Positions 30,981-43,166 of a DNA stretch of 64,000 bases are shown here, in pieces (positions within the stretch are counted from its first letter, which is position 1; each line of letters opens with the position of its first letter). The position numbers were made by a program, and so were the translations under genes. This DNA comes from Gemmatirosa kalamazoonensis (lineage in GTDB: Bacteria > Gemmatimonadota > Gemmatimonadetes > Gemmatimonadales > Gemmatimonadaceae): the NCBI RefSeq assembly GCF_000522985.1, contig NZ_CP007128.1:682001-746000 (forward strand), read 5' to 3'. Below the pieces are notes generated by a model. It saw only the letters and a program-made list of their open reading frames with translations, ran no database searches and was not told where the DNA came from.

Positions 30981-32165
30981 ATGTCGACTCGCCAGACCGC
31001 CGCGACCCCCGCTCCCCGCTTCGAGCCGTACCGCCCGCCCGAGCACGCGCCGATGGTCCACAGCTTCGAGAGCGGGCGCAGCTACCGGCTCGAGCGGCTC
31101 ATCGGCAAGGGCGGTTTCGGCGAGGTGTACCTCGCCACCGCGGAGCCGCGCGGCGCGATGCCGGAGCGCGTGTGCGTGAAGGTGAGCGACCGCTTCTCGG
31201 CGTGGCTGCGCGAGGCGTACTTCGCGGAGCTGCTCGGCCGGGAGCCGCGCGCACTGAAGGTGTTCGACCGCTTCGCGCACGTCGACGGCACGCAGATGCG
31301 CTACTGCCTCGCCATGGAGTACGCGGAGCACGGGGACCTCGGCGCGTGGCTCGCGCGGAAGGGCGCGCAGTCGGAGCGGCTGGTGCGGCGCGAGATCGCG
31401 GGGATCCTGCGCGCGCTCGACGCGCTGCACCGCGGCAACGGGCTGCACCGCGACCTCACGGCGTTCAACATCTTCGTCTGCAAGGACGAGCAGCTGAAGC
31501 TCGGCGACTTCGGCATCGCGACGCACCAGCTCAGCCGCCGCGGCGTGACGGCCGACGCGTTCAACCCGTTCGACGCGCCCGCGGAGATCGCGTGGGGCAA
31601 GGTGCGGCGGTGGCAGCAGCGCGACGACGTCTATCAGATCGGCATGATCGCGGCGATGCTGCTGCGGGGCGACACGACGAGCCCGATGCGCAGCAAGGAC
31701 GTGCGCAACCTGCCGTGCAGCGATCACCTCAAGGAGGTCATCTACCGCTGCCTCGGCGTGCGCGGCAAGCGCTACGAGTCGGCGGGGGAGCTCATCGCGG
31801 CGCTGCGGCAGCGACCCGCGGAGTCGCCGAAGCTCGGACGCGTGACGACGCTCGCGGGCTGCCGGGTCGCGTTCACCGGCTTTCTCAGCCGGCCGCGCAG
31901 CGAGGCGATGCAAGCCGCGCGTGAGGCCGGCGCGACGGTGCAGTCGAAGCCGGGGCACACGACCGACGTGCTCGTGCGCGGCCGGCCGAACGTGCAGCAG
32001 ATCGCCGGCGCGGCCGGCGGATCGAAGCTGCTCGAGGTGCGCCGACTCGCCGCGCAGGGGCAGCCCGTGCGGGTGATCGGCGAGGCGCAGTTCTGGCGCC
32101 TCGTCGCGCCGACGCCGCGCAAGGCCGCGCCGAGCAGGGGCGCGCCCGCCCGTGCCCGCCGTTAG
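30981..32165 (+). CDS. Ser/Thr protein kinase fused to a BRCT domain
   Basis: The 394-residue protein has a kinase domain at about residues 35-275: GKGGFGEVYLA, VCVKVSDRF for the catalytic Lys, HRDLTAFNIFV, GDFGIATHQL, and a C-lobe with QIGMIAAMLLRGDTTSPM. The HRDL motif has Thr where most kinases have Lys. A BRCT domain follows at about 290-373 (LAGCRVAFTGFLSRPRSEAM, then AREAGATVQSKPGHTTDVLV), as in NAD-dependent ligase. No membrane helix is present, so it is cytoplasmic. BRCT domains bind phosphopeptides or DNA ends in other proteins, suggesting recruitment to DNA-damage or replication sites. That use is inference; the architecture itself is clear. Confidence 0.86.
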   Translation: MSTRQTAATPAPRFEPYRPPEHAPMVHSFESGRSYRLERLIGKGGFGEVYLATAEPRGAMPERVCVKVSDRFSAWLREAYFAELLGREPRALKVFDRFAHVDGTQMRYCLAMEYAEHGDLGAWLARKGAQSERLVRREIAGILRALDALHRGNGLHRDLTAFNIFVCKDEQLKLGDFGIATHQLSRRGVTADAFNPFDAPAEIAWGKVRRWQQRDDVYQIGMIAAMLLRGDTTSPMRSKDVRNLPCSDHLKEVIYRCLGVRGKRYESAGELIAALRQRPAESPKLGRVTTLAGCRVAFTGFLSRPRSEAMQAAREAGATVQSKPGHTTDVLVRGRPNVQQIAGAAGGSKLLEVRRLAAQGQPVRVIGEAQFWRLVAPTPRKAAPSRGAPARARR

Positions 32166-33042
32166 GCGACTCCCCCTCACGATGCTCGGCGCCGCGGCGC
32201 TCGTCGCGTGCGCGCCGCGGACGCGCGCACCGGCGACCGCGATCGACGACGCGCGCGCGCCCGGCTACCATCGCATCGACTTCCCCGGCGCGGCGTCGAC
32301 GATCGCGAGCGCGATCAACGAGCGCGGCGACGTCGTGGGCCGCTACGTCGACGGCACCGGCGCCGCGCACGGCTTCCTGCTCAGCGACGGCCGCTTCACG
32401 CCGATCGACGTCCCGGGGACCGCGGGCACGGTCGCGCGCGGCATCAGCAACCGCGGGCACATCGTCGGCGCCACGCACGTCGCCGGCGCGCCGAGCCGCG
32501 GGTACGTGCTGTTCGGCGGGCAGCTGACGTACGTCGACGTCGGCGGCGCGCGCGGCACGACGGCGTTCCAGGCGAACGTGCTCGGCGACGTCGTCGGCGC
32601 GTACGAGACGGCGAGCGGCACGCACGGCTTCCTGCGCCGCGCGAACGGCGAGACGGTGCTGCTCGACGCGCCCGGCGCCGCGCTCACGTTCGCGACGGGG
32701 ATCAACGACTTCGGCGAGGTGGTGGGACACTGGCAGCGCGCCGACGGGCGCGACCGCGGCTTCCTCTGGTCGCGCGGCACGTTCATGCCGCTCGACGTGC
32801 CGGGCGCGGTCGAGACGCTCCCCGACGCGATCAACAACCGCGGCCACGTCGTCGGCCGCGCGATCCTGCCGGACAGCAGCGCGGTGGGCTTCCTGCGACG
32901 CGGGCGCACGTTCCAGCTCGTGCGCTACCCGGGCTCGATCCGGACCGCGGCCCGCGGCATCAACGACCGCGGCGACATCGTGGGCCCGTTCACGACCCCC
33001 GACGGCGTGGAGCACGGCTTCGTGCTGCGGGCGCGTCGTTAG
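32152..33042 (+). CDS. HAF-repeat beta-propeller-like lipoprotein
   Basis: The 296-residue protein has a signal with lipobox (RRLPLTMLGAAALVACAP) and about six repeats of the form (D/N)-x-R-G-D/H-V-V-G-x-(Y/A), for example INERGDVVGRYVDGTGAAHG, ISNRGHIVGATHVAGAPSRG, INDFGEVVGHWQRADGRDRG and INNRGHVVGRAILPDSSAVG. These match HAF-type extracellular repeats. The role of such proteins is not known. GTG 32152 overlaps the preceding kinase gene by 14 bp; a downstream start would cut the signal peptide. Confidence 0.78.
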   Translation: MPAVRRLPLTMLGAAALVACAPRTRAPATAIDDARAPGYHRIDFPGAASTIASAINERGDVVGRYVDGTGAAHGFLLSDGRFTPIDVPGTAGTVARGISNRGHIVGATHVAGAPSRGYVLFGGQLTYVDVGGARGTTAFQANVLGDVVGAYETASGTHGFLRRANGETVLLDAPGAALTFATGINDFGEVVGHWQRADGRDRGFLWSRGTFMPLDVPGAVETLPDAINNRGHVVGRAILPDSSAVGFLRRGRTFQLVRYPGSIRTAARGINDRGDIVGPFTTPDGVEHGFVLRARR

Positions 33043-33051
33043 GCACGGCGA

Positions 33052-33528
33052 GTGATCGAGATCCGCGACGCCGTGCCCGCGGACGCGCCCGCGATCTCGC
33101 GCATCGCGCTCGAGGTGCAGCGGCTGCACGCCGCCGCGCTGCCGTCCGTCTTCAAGCCGGCCGGTCCGGACACGTTCCCGCCCCCGGTGATCGAGGCGCG
33201 CATGACGACGCCGGGCCACCGCTTCTGGGTCGCGGTGGAGGATGGAGCCGTCGTCGGCTACGTCGCCGCCACGGTGCAGCACGAGCCCGAGTCGCCGTGG
33301 AAGCACGCCGCGACGGTGTGCACGCTCGACCAGATGGGCGTCGCGGAACACCGTCGCGGGTGCGGCGCCGGCGCGAAGCTCGTGGACGCCGTGCGCACCG
33401 CCGCCGCGGCCGCCGGCGCCACGGAAGTGCGGCTCAACGTGTGGTCGTTCAACGAGGGTGCGCGCGCGTTCTACGCGCGGTGCGGCTTCGTCGAGACGCA
33501 GGCGCGGCTGTGGCTTTCCACGGAGTGA
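33052..33528 (+). CDS. GNAT-family N-acetyltransferase
   Basis: The 158-residue protein shows the GNAT order: opening strand IEIRDAVPADAPAISRIALE, VAVEDGAVVGYVAATVQ, the acetyl-CoA loop MGVAEHRRGCGAGAKLVDAV (R/Q-x-x-G-x-G/A), and the C-terminal NVWSFNEGARAFYARCGFVE. It probably acetylates a small amine; the substrate is unknown. GTG 33052 sits 9 bp past the preceding stop. Confident on family. Confidence 0.88.
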   Translation: MIEIRDAVPADAPAISRIALEVQRLHAAALPSVFKPAGPDTFPPPVIEARMTTPGHRFWVAVEDGAVVGYVAATVQHEPESPWKHAATVCTLDQMGVAEHRRGCGAGAKLVDAVRTAAAAAGATEVRLNVWSFNEGARAFYARCGFVETQARLWLSTE

Positions 33529-33537
33529 GGCGAGGCA

Positions 33538-34968
33538 TCACTGGAAACTGAGCGGCGTCCGCCCACTCGGCAGCCTGTCGGGGATGAGATGCCGCAGCCG
33601 CTCGGGGCGCGCCGCGGGGTCGAGCAGTCCGTCGCGCAGGAACGCGATCATCGCGTCCAGCTCGTCCGGCGTCAGCGCCACGGGACGGCGCAGCAGCGGG
33701 TCGAGGCGCGTGAGCACGGGCGCGATCGGGCCCGTGGGGCCGCGCAGATCGGGCGGCAGCGCGGCCGTGGTGTAGCCCGCGGCGCTGCCTAACGCGTCGA
33801 GGTGGTACCGCACCGCGTCCTCCAGCCGCACGAACGCGCCGTCGTGCATGAACGCCGGCTGCAGCGCCAGGTTGCGCAGCGGCGAGGTGCGGAACGCGTA
33901 GCGATTGTCCCGCTTCCCGGTCACCTGCTCCAGCCCGAAGTCCTCGTTCGCGGCGGGCCCGTCGAACGTCATGTTCGACCGCGTCGGCGCGATCTGCGGG
34001 ATCCCGGCGACGTGCTGCCGGAAGTCGCTGAACATCTCGTTCGACGGCCCCGACACGGCGTGGCACGTCACGCATCCGGCGCGGCCGAAGAACAGCGTCG
34101 CGCCGCGCTTCTGCTGCGCGGTCAGCGCGCCCGGCTCGCCGCGCGCGTAGCGGTCGATCGGCGCGTTCGCGAACACGAGCGTGAACTCGAACTCCGCGAT
34201 CGCGCGCGCGAACTCGTCGTAGACGATCGGCGCGCCGCCGCGCACCTCGGGGAACACACCGCCGAACAGCTCGCGGTAGCGCGGCGTCGCGTTGATACGG
34301 CGTATGACTTCAGCGCGGATGTCGGCGTTGCCGCCGGGGAAGTGGAACCCCGCGGCCTCCACGCGCTCGGTGGGCGGGATGAACGCCTGCGCGACGAGCA
34401 GCTGCGGCAGGTACGACAGCGTCCGCCCCTCGGGCGCGGGGAACTCGAGCCCCTGCCGGTTGTCGAACGGATCGCCCGAGAGCGAGCGGAAGCGCGAGTT
34501 CCACATCAGCGTCGGGTAGAACGCCGTGTTGATCGCCATCGGCGTGCGGCGCTGGTTGCGCGGCCCCATGCGGCCGGGCCCGACGACGCGGTTGTTGTCG
34601 ACGCCGATCGCGATCGGCTGCGTGTCGCCGAAGCCGTTCGTCGGCGAGTGGCAGCCGCCGCAGGTGTTGTCGTCGTTCAGCCCATGGATGGGATCGAACC
34701 AGAGCAGCCGGCCGAGGTCCGCGAGCCGTCGATCGACCGGGCGGCCGAGCCGCGCCTCGAGCGTCTGCGCGACGCGGCCGGTGTAGCCCTGCGCCGCGAG
34801 ATAGCCGCGCAGCACGGCGTCGACGTCGTCCGGCGCCGCGGCGCGATCGGCGCGCGGGGCCGCCGCCGGCACGACGACGCGCTCCGGTCCGACGTCCGTG
34901 CACGCGCCTAACGCCGCGCCGGTCATCGCCAGCACGACGAGCCGCTCCAGCATCCGTGTCCCTTGCAT
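33538..34968 (-). CDS. Dihaem cytochrome c peroxidase/MauG-like lipoprotein
   Basis: The 476-residue protein has a lipoprotein-type signal (VVLAMTGAALGACTD) and two haem c motifs, CGGCH at residues 103-107 and CVTCH near 298-302. Family segments are also present: LGRLLWFDPIHGLNDDNTCG, RRTPMAINTAFYPTLMWNSR, RTSPLRNLALQPAFMHDGAF. It belongs to the bacterial di-haem peroxidase/MauG superfamily, which reduces peroxide or matures tryptophan cofactors. The start could also be Met-6. It lies about 1.5 kb downstream of the SBP56-type gene on the same strand, with a lipoprotein gene and a membrane-protein gene between. Confidence 0.9.
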   Translation of the reverse strand: MQGTRMLERLVVLAMTGAALGACTDVGPERVVVPAAAPRADRAAAPDDVDAVLRGYLAAQGYTGRVAQTLEARLGRPVDRRLADLGRLLWFDPIHGLNDDNTCGGCHSPTNGFGDTQPIAIGVDNNRVVGPGRMGPRNQRRTPMAINTAFYPTLMWNSRFRSLSGDPFDNRQGLEFPAPEGRTLSYLPQLLVAQAFIPPTERVEAAGFHFPGGNADIRAEVIRRINATPRYRELFGGVFPEVRGGAPIVYDEFARAIAEFEFTLVFANAPIDRYARGEPGALTAQQKRGATLFFGRAGCVTCHAVSGPSNEMFSDFRQHVAGIPQIAPTRSNMTFDGPAANEDFGLEQVTGKRDNRYAFRTSPLRNLALQPAFMHDGAFVRLEDAVRYHLDALGSAAGYTTAALPPDLRGPTGPIAPVLTRLDPLLRRPVALTPDELDAMIAFLRDGLLDPAARPERLRHLIPDRLPSGRTPLSFQ

Positions 34969-35006
34969 CGGTCGACCTCCGATCGCTGTGCGTTGTCACG
35001 CGGAGC

Positions 35007-35059
35007 CGCGGAGCACGCGGAGAGCTACCAAAGCCGTCGTGTTCTCCGCGTGCTCCGCG
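35007..35059. repeat. Short perfect inverted repeat (family A-like)
   Basis: CGCGGAGCACGCGGAGA (35007-35023) is inverted at 35043-35059 with a 19-nt loop. The GGAG/CTCC units resemble family A elements. It sits between the dihaem peroxidase gene and the lipoprotein gene and could act as a terminator. Confidence 0.6.
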
Positions 35060-35086
35060 CCTCGGCGCGAGATGCCGTTGTCGCGC

Positions 35087-35647
35087 TCAGTTCAGGCAGG
35101 ACACCTTCGGATTCGTCTCGGCGAACATGCCGTCGGGATTGTCGCGCCACACCCACGCGTGCAGCGCGAACACGCCGAACTCCGGCTCGTCCTGGAACGT
35201 GTGGCCGAGCAGCGACGGCGCCTGCTGGTTCGGGGCCATCGCGTACGGGATCGCCAGCTCCACGCCGACGAGCGTGAACTTGCCCTCGCGCCGCGGCTCG
35301 TAGATCAGCGCGTCCGGCCGCTCGGCGCTGATCTTCCCGTCGAGCAGGCGGCCGACGTGCACGTACACGGTGCCGACGGGCCCCTCGCCCGGACGGCTCT
35401 CGCAGTCGTGCAGCAGCACGAAGCCCTCGGCCTTCGCCGTCTCGATGTTGCGGTACCGGTCCGTCACCCTGCGCAGCGTCGCCGCGACCGTGGCCTCGGC
35501 GCGCACGCCGGCCGAGAGCTGCGGCGTCGCGGGCACGCGGCTCGTCGCGGGGGCGACGGGTGCGTCCCCGGCGCACGCGGCGATCGACAGCGCGGCGGCC
35601 GCGGCGTACAGCGACCGCGCGATCGTGTGATGCATGGTGCTCGTCAT
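35087..35647 (-). CDS. Secreted lipoprotein of unknown function
   Basis: The 186-residue protein starts TSTMHHTIARSLYAAAAALS with a lipobox IAACAG. The mature part includes DRYRNIETAKAEGFVLLHDC, GTVYVHVGRLLDGKISAERP, REGKFTLVGVELAIPYAMAP and PEFGVFALHAWVWRDNPDGM. Similar secreted proteins of about 200 residues occur beside cytochromes in soil bacteria; no function is established. ATG 35647 is chosen from the signal and a GAGGAG Shine-Dalgarno. It is on the same strand as the MauG-like gene downstream and the SBP56 gene upstream. Confidence 0.75.
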   Translation of the reverse strand: MTSTMHHTIARSLYAAAAALSIAACAGDAPVAPATSRVPATPQLSAGVRAEATVAATLRRVTDRYRNIETAKAEGFVLLHDCESRPGEGPVGTVYVHVGRLLDGKISAERPDALIYEPRREGKFTLVGVELAIPYAMAPNQQAPSLLGHTFQDEPEFGVFALHAWVWRDNPDGMFAETNPKVSCLN

Positions 35648-35807
35648 GTTCGGCTCCTCGAGTGTGGTGGGTGGTATACGGTGCGATCGCACGGGCGGCG
35701 ATGCTTGGAGACGGGACGGAGATTCCGTGGAGATTCGGCGGAGGCTGCGCGACCGTGCACGTCCCGCCACTCGAGAACTGCGCCGCGCGAGCCCGCTCGC
35801 GGACACC

Positions 35808-36458
35808 TCAGAGCGCGAGCGTCGCGGCCGCGGTCACGACGAGCGCGGCGGCCCACAGCACGTCGAGGTTCACCCACGCGCGCCGCAGCAGGCCGAGCGC
35901 GGAGTGCCGGTAGACGAGCACGGCGAGCGCGCCCGTCACGAGCAGGAAGCTCGCGGCGTGCACCAGCGTCGCCGCCGCCGCGCTCCACGTCGGATCCGCG
36001 ACGTGCGCGTGAACGCCGTGCGCGTGAACGCCATGCGCGTGTGCGCGCGCACCCGCGGCGAACGGCAGCGCCATGAGCCCCGCGCCGTGCGCCGTCGCGA
36101 CGAGGAACGACCACGCCACGAGATCGCGCGCGCCGACGCGCATGCCGCCGCCGCGGGGATGCGCGTGCCGCCGCAATTGCCGCACGCCTAACGCGAGCAG
36201 CGCCGCGGCGACGACCCAGCGCAGCACGTGCGGCGGCACGACGAGCCCCGCCGCGGTCGCGACGGCGAGCGCCGCCGCGATGGCCAGCGCGTGGCCGAGC
36301 CCCAGCGGGAGCAGCGCGTGCCAGACGGCGCGCGCCTCCCCGCGCTGCATGCCCAACGCGACCGCGAACAGCCACCCCATGCCGGGGTTGAGCCCGTGCA
36401 CGGCGCCGAGCAGCGCGAGCGCCGCCCACGGCCACGCGGCCGACGCCGCGCCGCTCAC
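35808..36458 (-). CDS. Polytopic membrane protein (UreH/NicO/HupE-like)
   Basis: The 216-residue protein has about six hydrophobic helices and starts SGAASAAWPWAALALLGAVH. The motif GAVHGLNPGMGWLFAVALG resembles the HG-x-NP motif of UreH/NicO metal-transport-like proteins. A His-rich loop (AHAHGVHAHGVHAHV) at about residue 150 suggests metal binding. GTG 36458 overlaps the stop of the SBP56 gene by GTGA, so it is translationally coupled to it. Together they suggest metal delivery to the SBP56 protein, which needs Cu or a similar metal; this link is inference. Confidence 0.78.
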   Translation of the reverse strand: MSGAASAAWPWAALALLGAVHGLNPGMGWLFAVALGMQRGEARAVWHALLPLGLGHALAIAAALAVATAAGLVVPPHVLRWVVAAALLALGVRQLRRHAHPRGGGMRVGARDLVAWSFLVATAHGAGLMALPFAAGARAHAHGVHAHGVHAHVADPTWSAAAATLVHAASFLLVTGALAVLVYRHSALGLLRRAWVNLDVLWAAALVVTAAATLAL

Positions 36459-37870
36459 GCGAAGCAGAACGAGTCCGACGACGCGTCCCCTCCGGCGAGA
36501 CGCACCTGATGCGCACGCACGCCCCCGTCGAATTCCACGAGGAAGCGACGGTCGAGCGCGAGACGGCCGTCGGCGCGCGTGTCGAGCTTCACCATCCAGC
36601 CGCGGATGCCGTCGGGATAGAACTGCGCGTCCCACGGCGAGTAGAGCGAGTTCGTGAGGTAGACGCGCTTGCCGTCGCGGCTCACCTCCACCATCTGCGG
36701 ACCGCCGTTCAGCGGACGCTCCGGATCGCTCGGGTGCGACGCGCGCTCCACGATGCCGCCGATGCGCACGGAGCCCGTGAGCACGGGGTTGAACGGATCG
36801 CTGACGTCGTAGCGCCGCAGCTCGCCGGTGCCCCAGCACGACACGTACAGCCAGCGATCGTCGAGCGAGAGATTGATGTCGGTGACGAGCGGCGGCACGG
36901 CGCCGAAGCCCTTCAGCAGCGGCGGCAGCACGTCGGGATCCGCCGGCTCGGCCGGGATCGTGATCACCTTGCGCGCCTTCCACTCGCCCGCCCCGCCGCG
37001 CGCCTCGCGATCGAGGTACCAGAGGAACACCGACGCCGACAGATCGGCGAGCGACAGCACGACGCCGACGAAGCCGTACGCGCGTCGCGGATTGTGTGCC
37101 GGCCGCAGCTCGAGCACCATCTGCTGCTCGGCGCCGAGGTCGATCGTCTGCTCGTGCTTGCGCGTGCGCAGGTTCCACACGTGCAGCGCGTGCCCGTACT
37201 TGCCGGCGAGCAGCAGCTCCGGGTTCACGCCGTCCTTCACCATGTTCGGCGTGCCCCACTCGCTCGTGATCATCGTGTCGTGCCCGAGGTGCCAGAAGAA
37301 GTCGTACGCGAGGTGCTGCGGCCCCCGCTCCACCTCCCACCGACCCTGCACCTCGAACGTCTCGTGGTCGAGCGTGAAGATGCCGCCCGGGCCGTCGCCG
37401 TCGGGCGCGCCTAACGCGTTCACGTAGATGCCCTCCGGCCCGCAATGCACGGTGTGCGGCGCGGCGTAGCCGGTCTTCCGCATCACCTCCTCGGGCTCGA
37501 TGACCTTCACGAGCCGCGGGCGGCGCGGGTCGGGCTGCGTGTCGACGACGTGGATGCGCGTGGAGCCCGTGCCGGGTACCACCAGATACCGGCGCTCGAG
37601 GTGCGCGTTCGGCGCGTACGGGCACAGGTGCGAGCTGCATGCGTTCCAGCCGAAGTGGTGCAGCTCGTTCCCCGCGTGCGGGAAGTCGACCCTGCCGACG
37701 AGCCGCCCGAACGTCGGCGACGCGGCGTTCGTGTCGACCACGCCGATGCCGTCGCGCTGCCCGTTGCCTTCGGGCGCGAGCAGCGCGACGTACGCGAGGT
37801 CCTCGGCGGGCGCGTCCGCGGCGAGCGCGGGCGAGGGATAGAACGTGGGGTCCGGCGTCCAGCGGGTCAT
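36455..37870 (-). CDS. Selenium-binding protein SBP56/methanethiol oxidase family
   Basis: The 471-residue protein is a full-length SBP56-type beta-propeller: early HHFGWNACSSHLC (residues about 71-83), RRYLVVPGTGSTRIHVVDTQ, HTVHCGPEGIYVNALGAPDG, LGHDTMITSEWGTPNMVKDG, VTDINLSLDDRWLYVSCWGT, and the end ALDRRFLVEFDGGVRAHQVR. In characterised relatives the protein oxidises methanethiol to formaldehyde, hydrogen sulfide and peroxide and needs copper. The position with a MauG-like protein and a metal-type membrane protein fits that pathway. Activity for this copy is not shown, so no gene symbol is given. The start agrees with the family length. Confidence 0.9.
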   Translation of the reverse strand: MTRWTPDPTFYPSPALAADAPAEDLAYVALLAPEGNGQRDGIGVVDTNAASPTFGRLVGRVDFPHAGNELHHFGWNACSSHLCPYAPNAHLERRYLVVPGTGSTRIHVVDTQPDPRRPRLVKVIEPEEVMRKTGYAAPHTVHCGPEGIYVNALGAPDGDGPGGIFTLDHETFEVQGRWEVERGPQHLAYDFFWHLGHDTMITSEWGTPNMVKDGVNPELLLAGKYGHALHVWNLRTRKHEQTIDLGAEQQMVLELRPAHNPRRAYGFVGVVLSLADLSASVFLWYLDREARGGAGEWKARKVITIPAEPADPDVLPPLLKGFGAVPPLVTDINLSLDDRWLYVSCWGTGELRRYDVSDPFNPVLTGSVRIGGIVERASHPSDPERPLNGGPQMVEVSRDGKRVYLTNSLYSPWDAQFYPDGIRGWMVKLDTRADGRLALDRRFLVEFDGGVRAHQVRLAGGDASSDSFCFA

Positions 37871-37947
37871 GGCGGTCTCCTGGTCGAGTGGGGCTCGATC
37901 AGGTACTGCGCGCGGATCCGCCTAACGCGGACAGCGCGCGCGCCGCC

Positions 37948-40454
<2,507 letters not shown>

Positions 40455-40458
<4 letters not shown>

Positions 40459-43166
40459 GGCCACAGGTCGCGGAGGTCCACGTCCCCCGCGCGGCGCCGG
40501 TAGACCGCCGCCGAGTCGGGCTTGCCCCACGCCGCGTACAGCGTCGCCATGCCGGCGTACGTGCGGCGCACGGCCCGGTGCGAGTCGGCGGTCACGGCGT
40601 GCAGCGACGTGAGCGCGTCCCGGTAGAGCGTGTCCGCCTCCGCGAAGCGCCGCTGCCGCGCGAGCACGCCCGCGAGCCCCGCCTTGATCTCCCGCGTGAT
40701 CCCCGCCTCCGGTCCGAACGTCGACGCCCAGATGGTGATCATGCGCCGGTACAGCGCGGCCGCGGAGTCGAGCGCACCGCGCTGCGCGAGGCTCTCCGCG
40801 ATGTGCTCCAGCGCCGCCGAGTACGCGGGGTGATCCGTCCCGAGCGAGCCGCCGATCCGCGTCGCCGCGTCGGTGAAGACGCGCTCCGCTTCGGCCGAGT
40901 AGCCGCCGTCGCGGAGCACCTCGCCGAGCGACATCATCGTCCGTGCGACCTCGAGGTGCGACGGGCCTAACGTGCGCTCCTGGACGGCGAGCGCTCGGCG
41001 GATCAGGCGCTCCGCGTCCGTCTTCCGGCCGTGACGCGCGAGCATCAGGCCCACCTGCTTCATGACCTGTGCGGTCTCGGCATGGTCGTCGCCCAGCGCG
41101 GCGCGCGTGTCCGCCAGCGCGGCGACGTAGAGCGACTCCGCCTCGGCGCTTCCGCCCGGCCGGTCGTCGAGCGCGTCGGCGAGCCGCAGCATCGCCCGCG
41201 CGCGCTCGCGGTGCGGAGCGGGGAACGCGCGCCGCGCCACGGCGACGGCCTCGCGCAGCTCGCGCTCGCACTCCGCGTTCCGGCCGCGCGCGCACAGGAA
41301 CGTGCCGAGCGTCGCGAGATCGCGCGCCAGCATCGAATCCTGGCCGACGCCGCGCCGGCGCACCGCGATCCCCTGTCGCATGTACGCTTCGGCCGACGCG
41401 AGGTCCTCGCGCATGTACGCGACGTCGGCGACCTGGGCCAGGCTCGCCGCGACGTCGGGGTGGGCGTCGCCTAACGCGAGCCGCCGCACGCGGAGCGCGT
41501 CGCGCGCGAGCGAGTCCCACGCCGAGTACTGTCCGCGCCGACGGAGCACGTCGGCGAGCGCGGCCTCGGTCGTCGCCGTGGTCGGGTTGCCGGCGCCGAG
41601 CTCCGCGCGCCGGACGACGAGCGCGCGCTGCAGCAGGTCGCCGGCGGTGGCGAAGTCGCCCCGGCTCGCGTACACGCGGCCGAGCGACTCGAGCATGCGC
41701 GCCTGCGCGAGCGGCTGCGACGCGAGTCGGTCCACGCGCGCGACGCCGCGGCGCAGCAGGTTCGCGGGCGTCAGCGTGTCGGGGCGGCCCTCGGTGGGAT
41801 CGCTCGCCTCGAACAGACCGACGAGCAGCGACGTCACGGCCTCCGACTCGTCGAGCGTGCGCTCCGTCTGCGCGAGCGCGCCCGCGGCGCGGTCCCGCTC
41901 GCGCGCGGCCATCGACGCGAGCCGGAGCGCCACGGCGGCGCTGGCCACGAGCAGCAGCACGCTCGCCGCGGCGGCGACGGCCGCGGCGCGGTGCCGCCGC
42001 AGCAGCTTCTCGAATCGGTAGAATCCGCTGCCGCGGTGCGCGAGCACCGGCAGCCCCTCCAGGTACCGCGCCACGTCCGACGCGAGCAGCTCGGCCGAGC
42101 CGTAGCGGCGGCCGGGCTCCTTGCGCAGCGCCATCGCCACGATCGCGTCCAGGTCTCCACGCAGCCGACGCCGCAGCCGCTCCGACGTCGTGCCGCGCGA
42201 CGCGGCGATCGCCTCGTCGTCCACCACCCGCGCGCTCGGGCGCTCCACCTCGCGCTCGCACACCACCTCGTACACCGCGCGCGGCGCGTCCGTGGTGAGC
42301 TGATGCGCCGGGCTGCCGGCGAGCAGCTCGTAGAGCAGGAGGCCTAACGCGTAGACGTCGCTCGTCGTCGTCAGCGAGTCGCCGCGCACCTGCTCCGGGC
42401 TCGCATACGCCGGCGTCATCAGCCGGAACGCCGTCCGCGTCACCGGCGCCGCGACGTCCGTCAGCGTCGGATTCAGCAGCTTGGCGATCCCGAAGTCCAG
42501 CAGCTTCACCTCGCCGCTGCGCGTGACGAGCACGTTCCCCGGCTTCAGGTCGCGGTGCAGCACCAGGTTCTGATGCGCGTGCTGCACCGCCGCGCACACG
42601 TCGCGGAACAAGCGCAGCCGCGTCGCGACGTCCAGCCGGTGCCGGTCGCAGTACTCCGTGATCGGCACCCCGTCGACGTACTCGATGACCAGGTACGGCA
42701 GCGCGCCGTCGGCGACGCCGCCGTCGAGCAGCGTGGCGATGTTCGGGTGCGAGAGCGACGCGAGGATCTGGCGCTCGGCCAGGAAGCGGCGGTGCAGCTC
42801 CTCGGCGTCGGCGCTCGCGCGCAGGAGCTTCACGGCGACGCGGCGGCGGAACTGGCCGTCGGCGCGCTCGGCGAGATAGACGACGCCCATGCCGCCGCGC
42901 CCCAGCTCGCGCAGCACGCGATAGGGGCCGATGTGCCGGCCGCGGCGGTCGTCGTCGAGCACGGCCACCACGCGGCCGGCCGCGGGGACGTCGAGCACGC
43001 TCTCCGAGCGCTGGTGCGCGGCGAGCAGCAGCGACACCTCACGCTCGAGCGCCTCGTCGCCGCCGCACCGCGCGTGCAGCCACGCCGCGCGCTCCTCCGG
43101 CGCGACGTCGAGCGCATCGTCGAACAGCGCCTCGATCGCCGCGCGCGACGGCGCGAGCCCGCTCAC
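40455..43166 (-). CDS. TPR-tailed Ser/Thr kinase, second gene of an ECF operon
   Basis: The 903-residue protein opens with SGLAPSRAAIEALFDDALDV, a helical leader typical of ECF43-linked kinases. The kinase domain follows (about 79-355; RELGRGGMGVVYLAERADGQ, HRDLKPGNVLV, LDFGIAKLLNP), then a transmembrane helix (about 392-415) and roughly 480 residues of TPRs. GTG 43166 overlaps the ECF sigma gene stop by GTGA. The central kinase coding block (42315-43040) is nearly identical to the third kinase gene at 45196-47949 (7 differences in 726 bp), while flanking parts differ, which suggests recent gene conversion. Confidence 0.93.
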
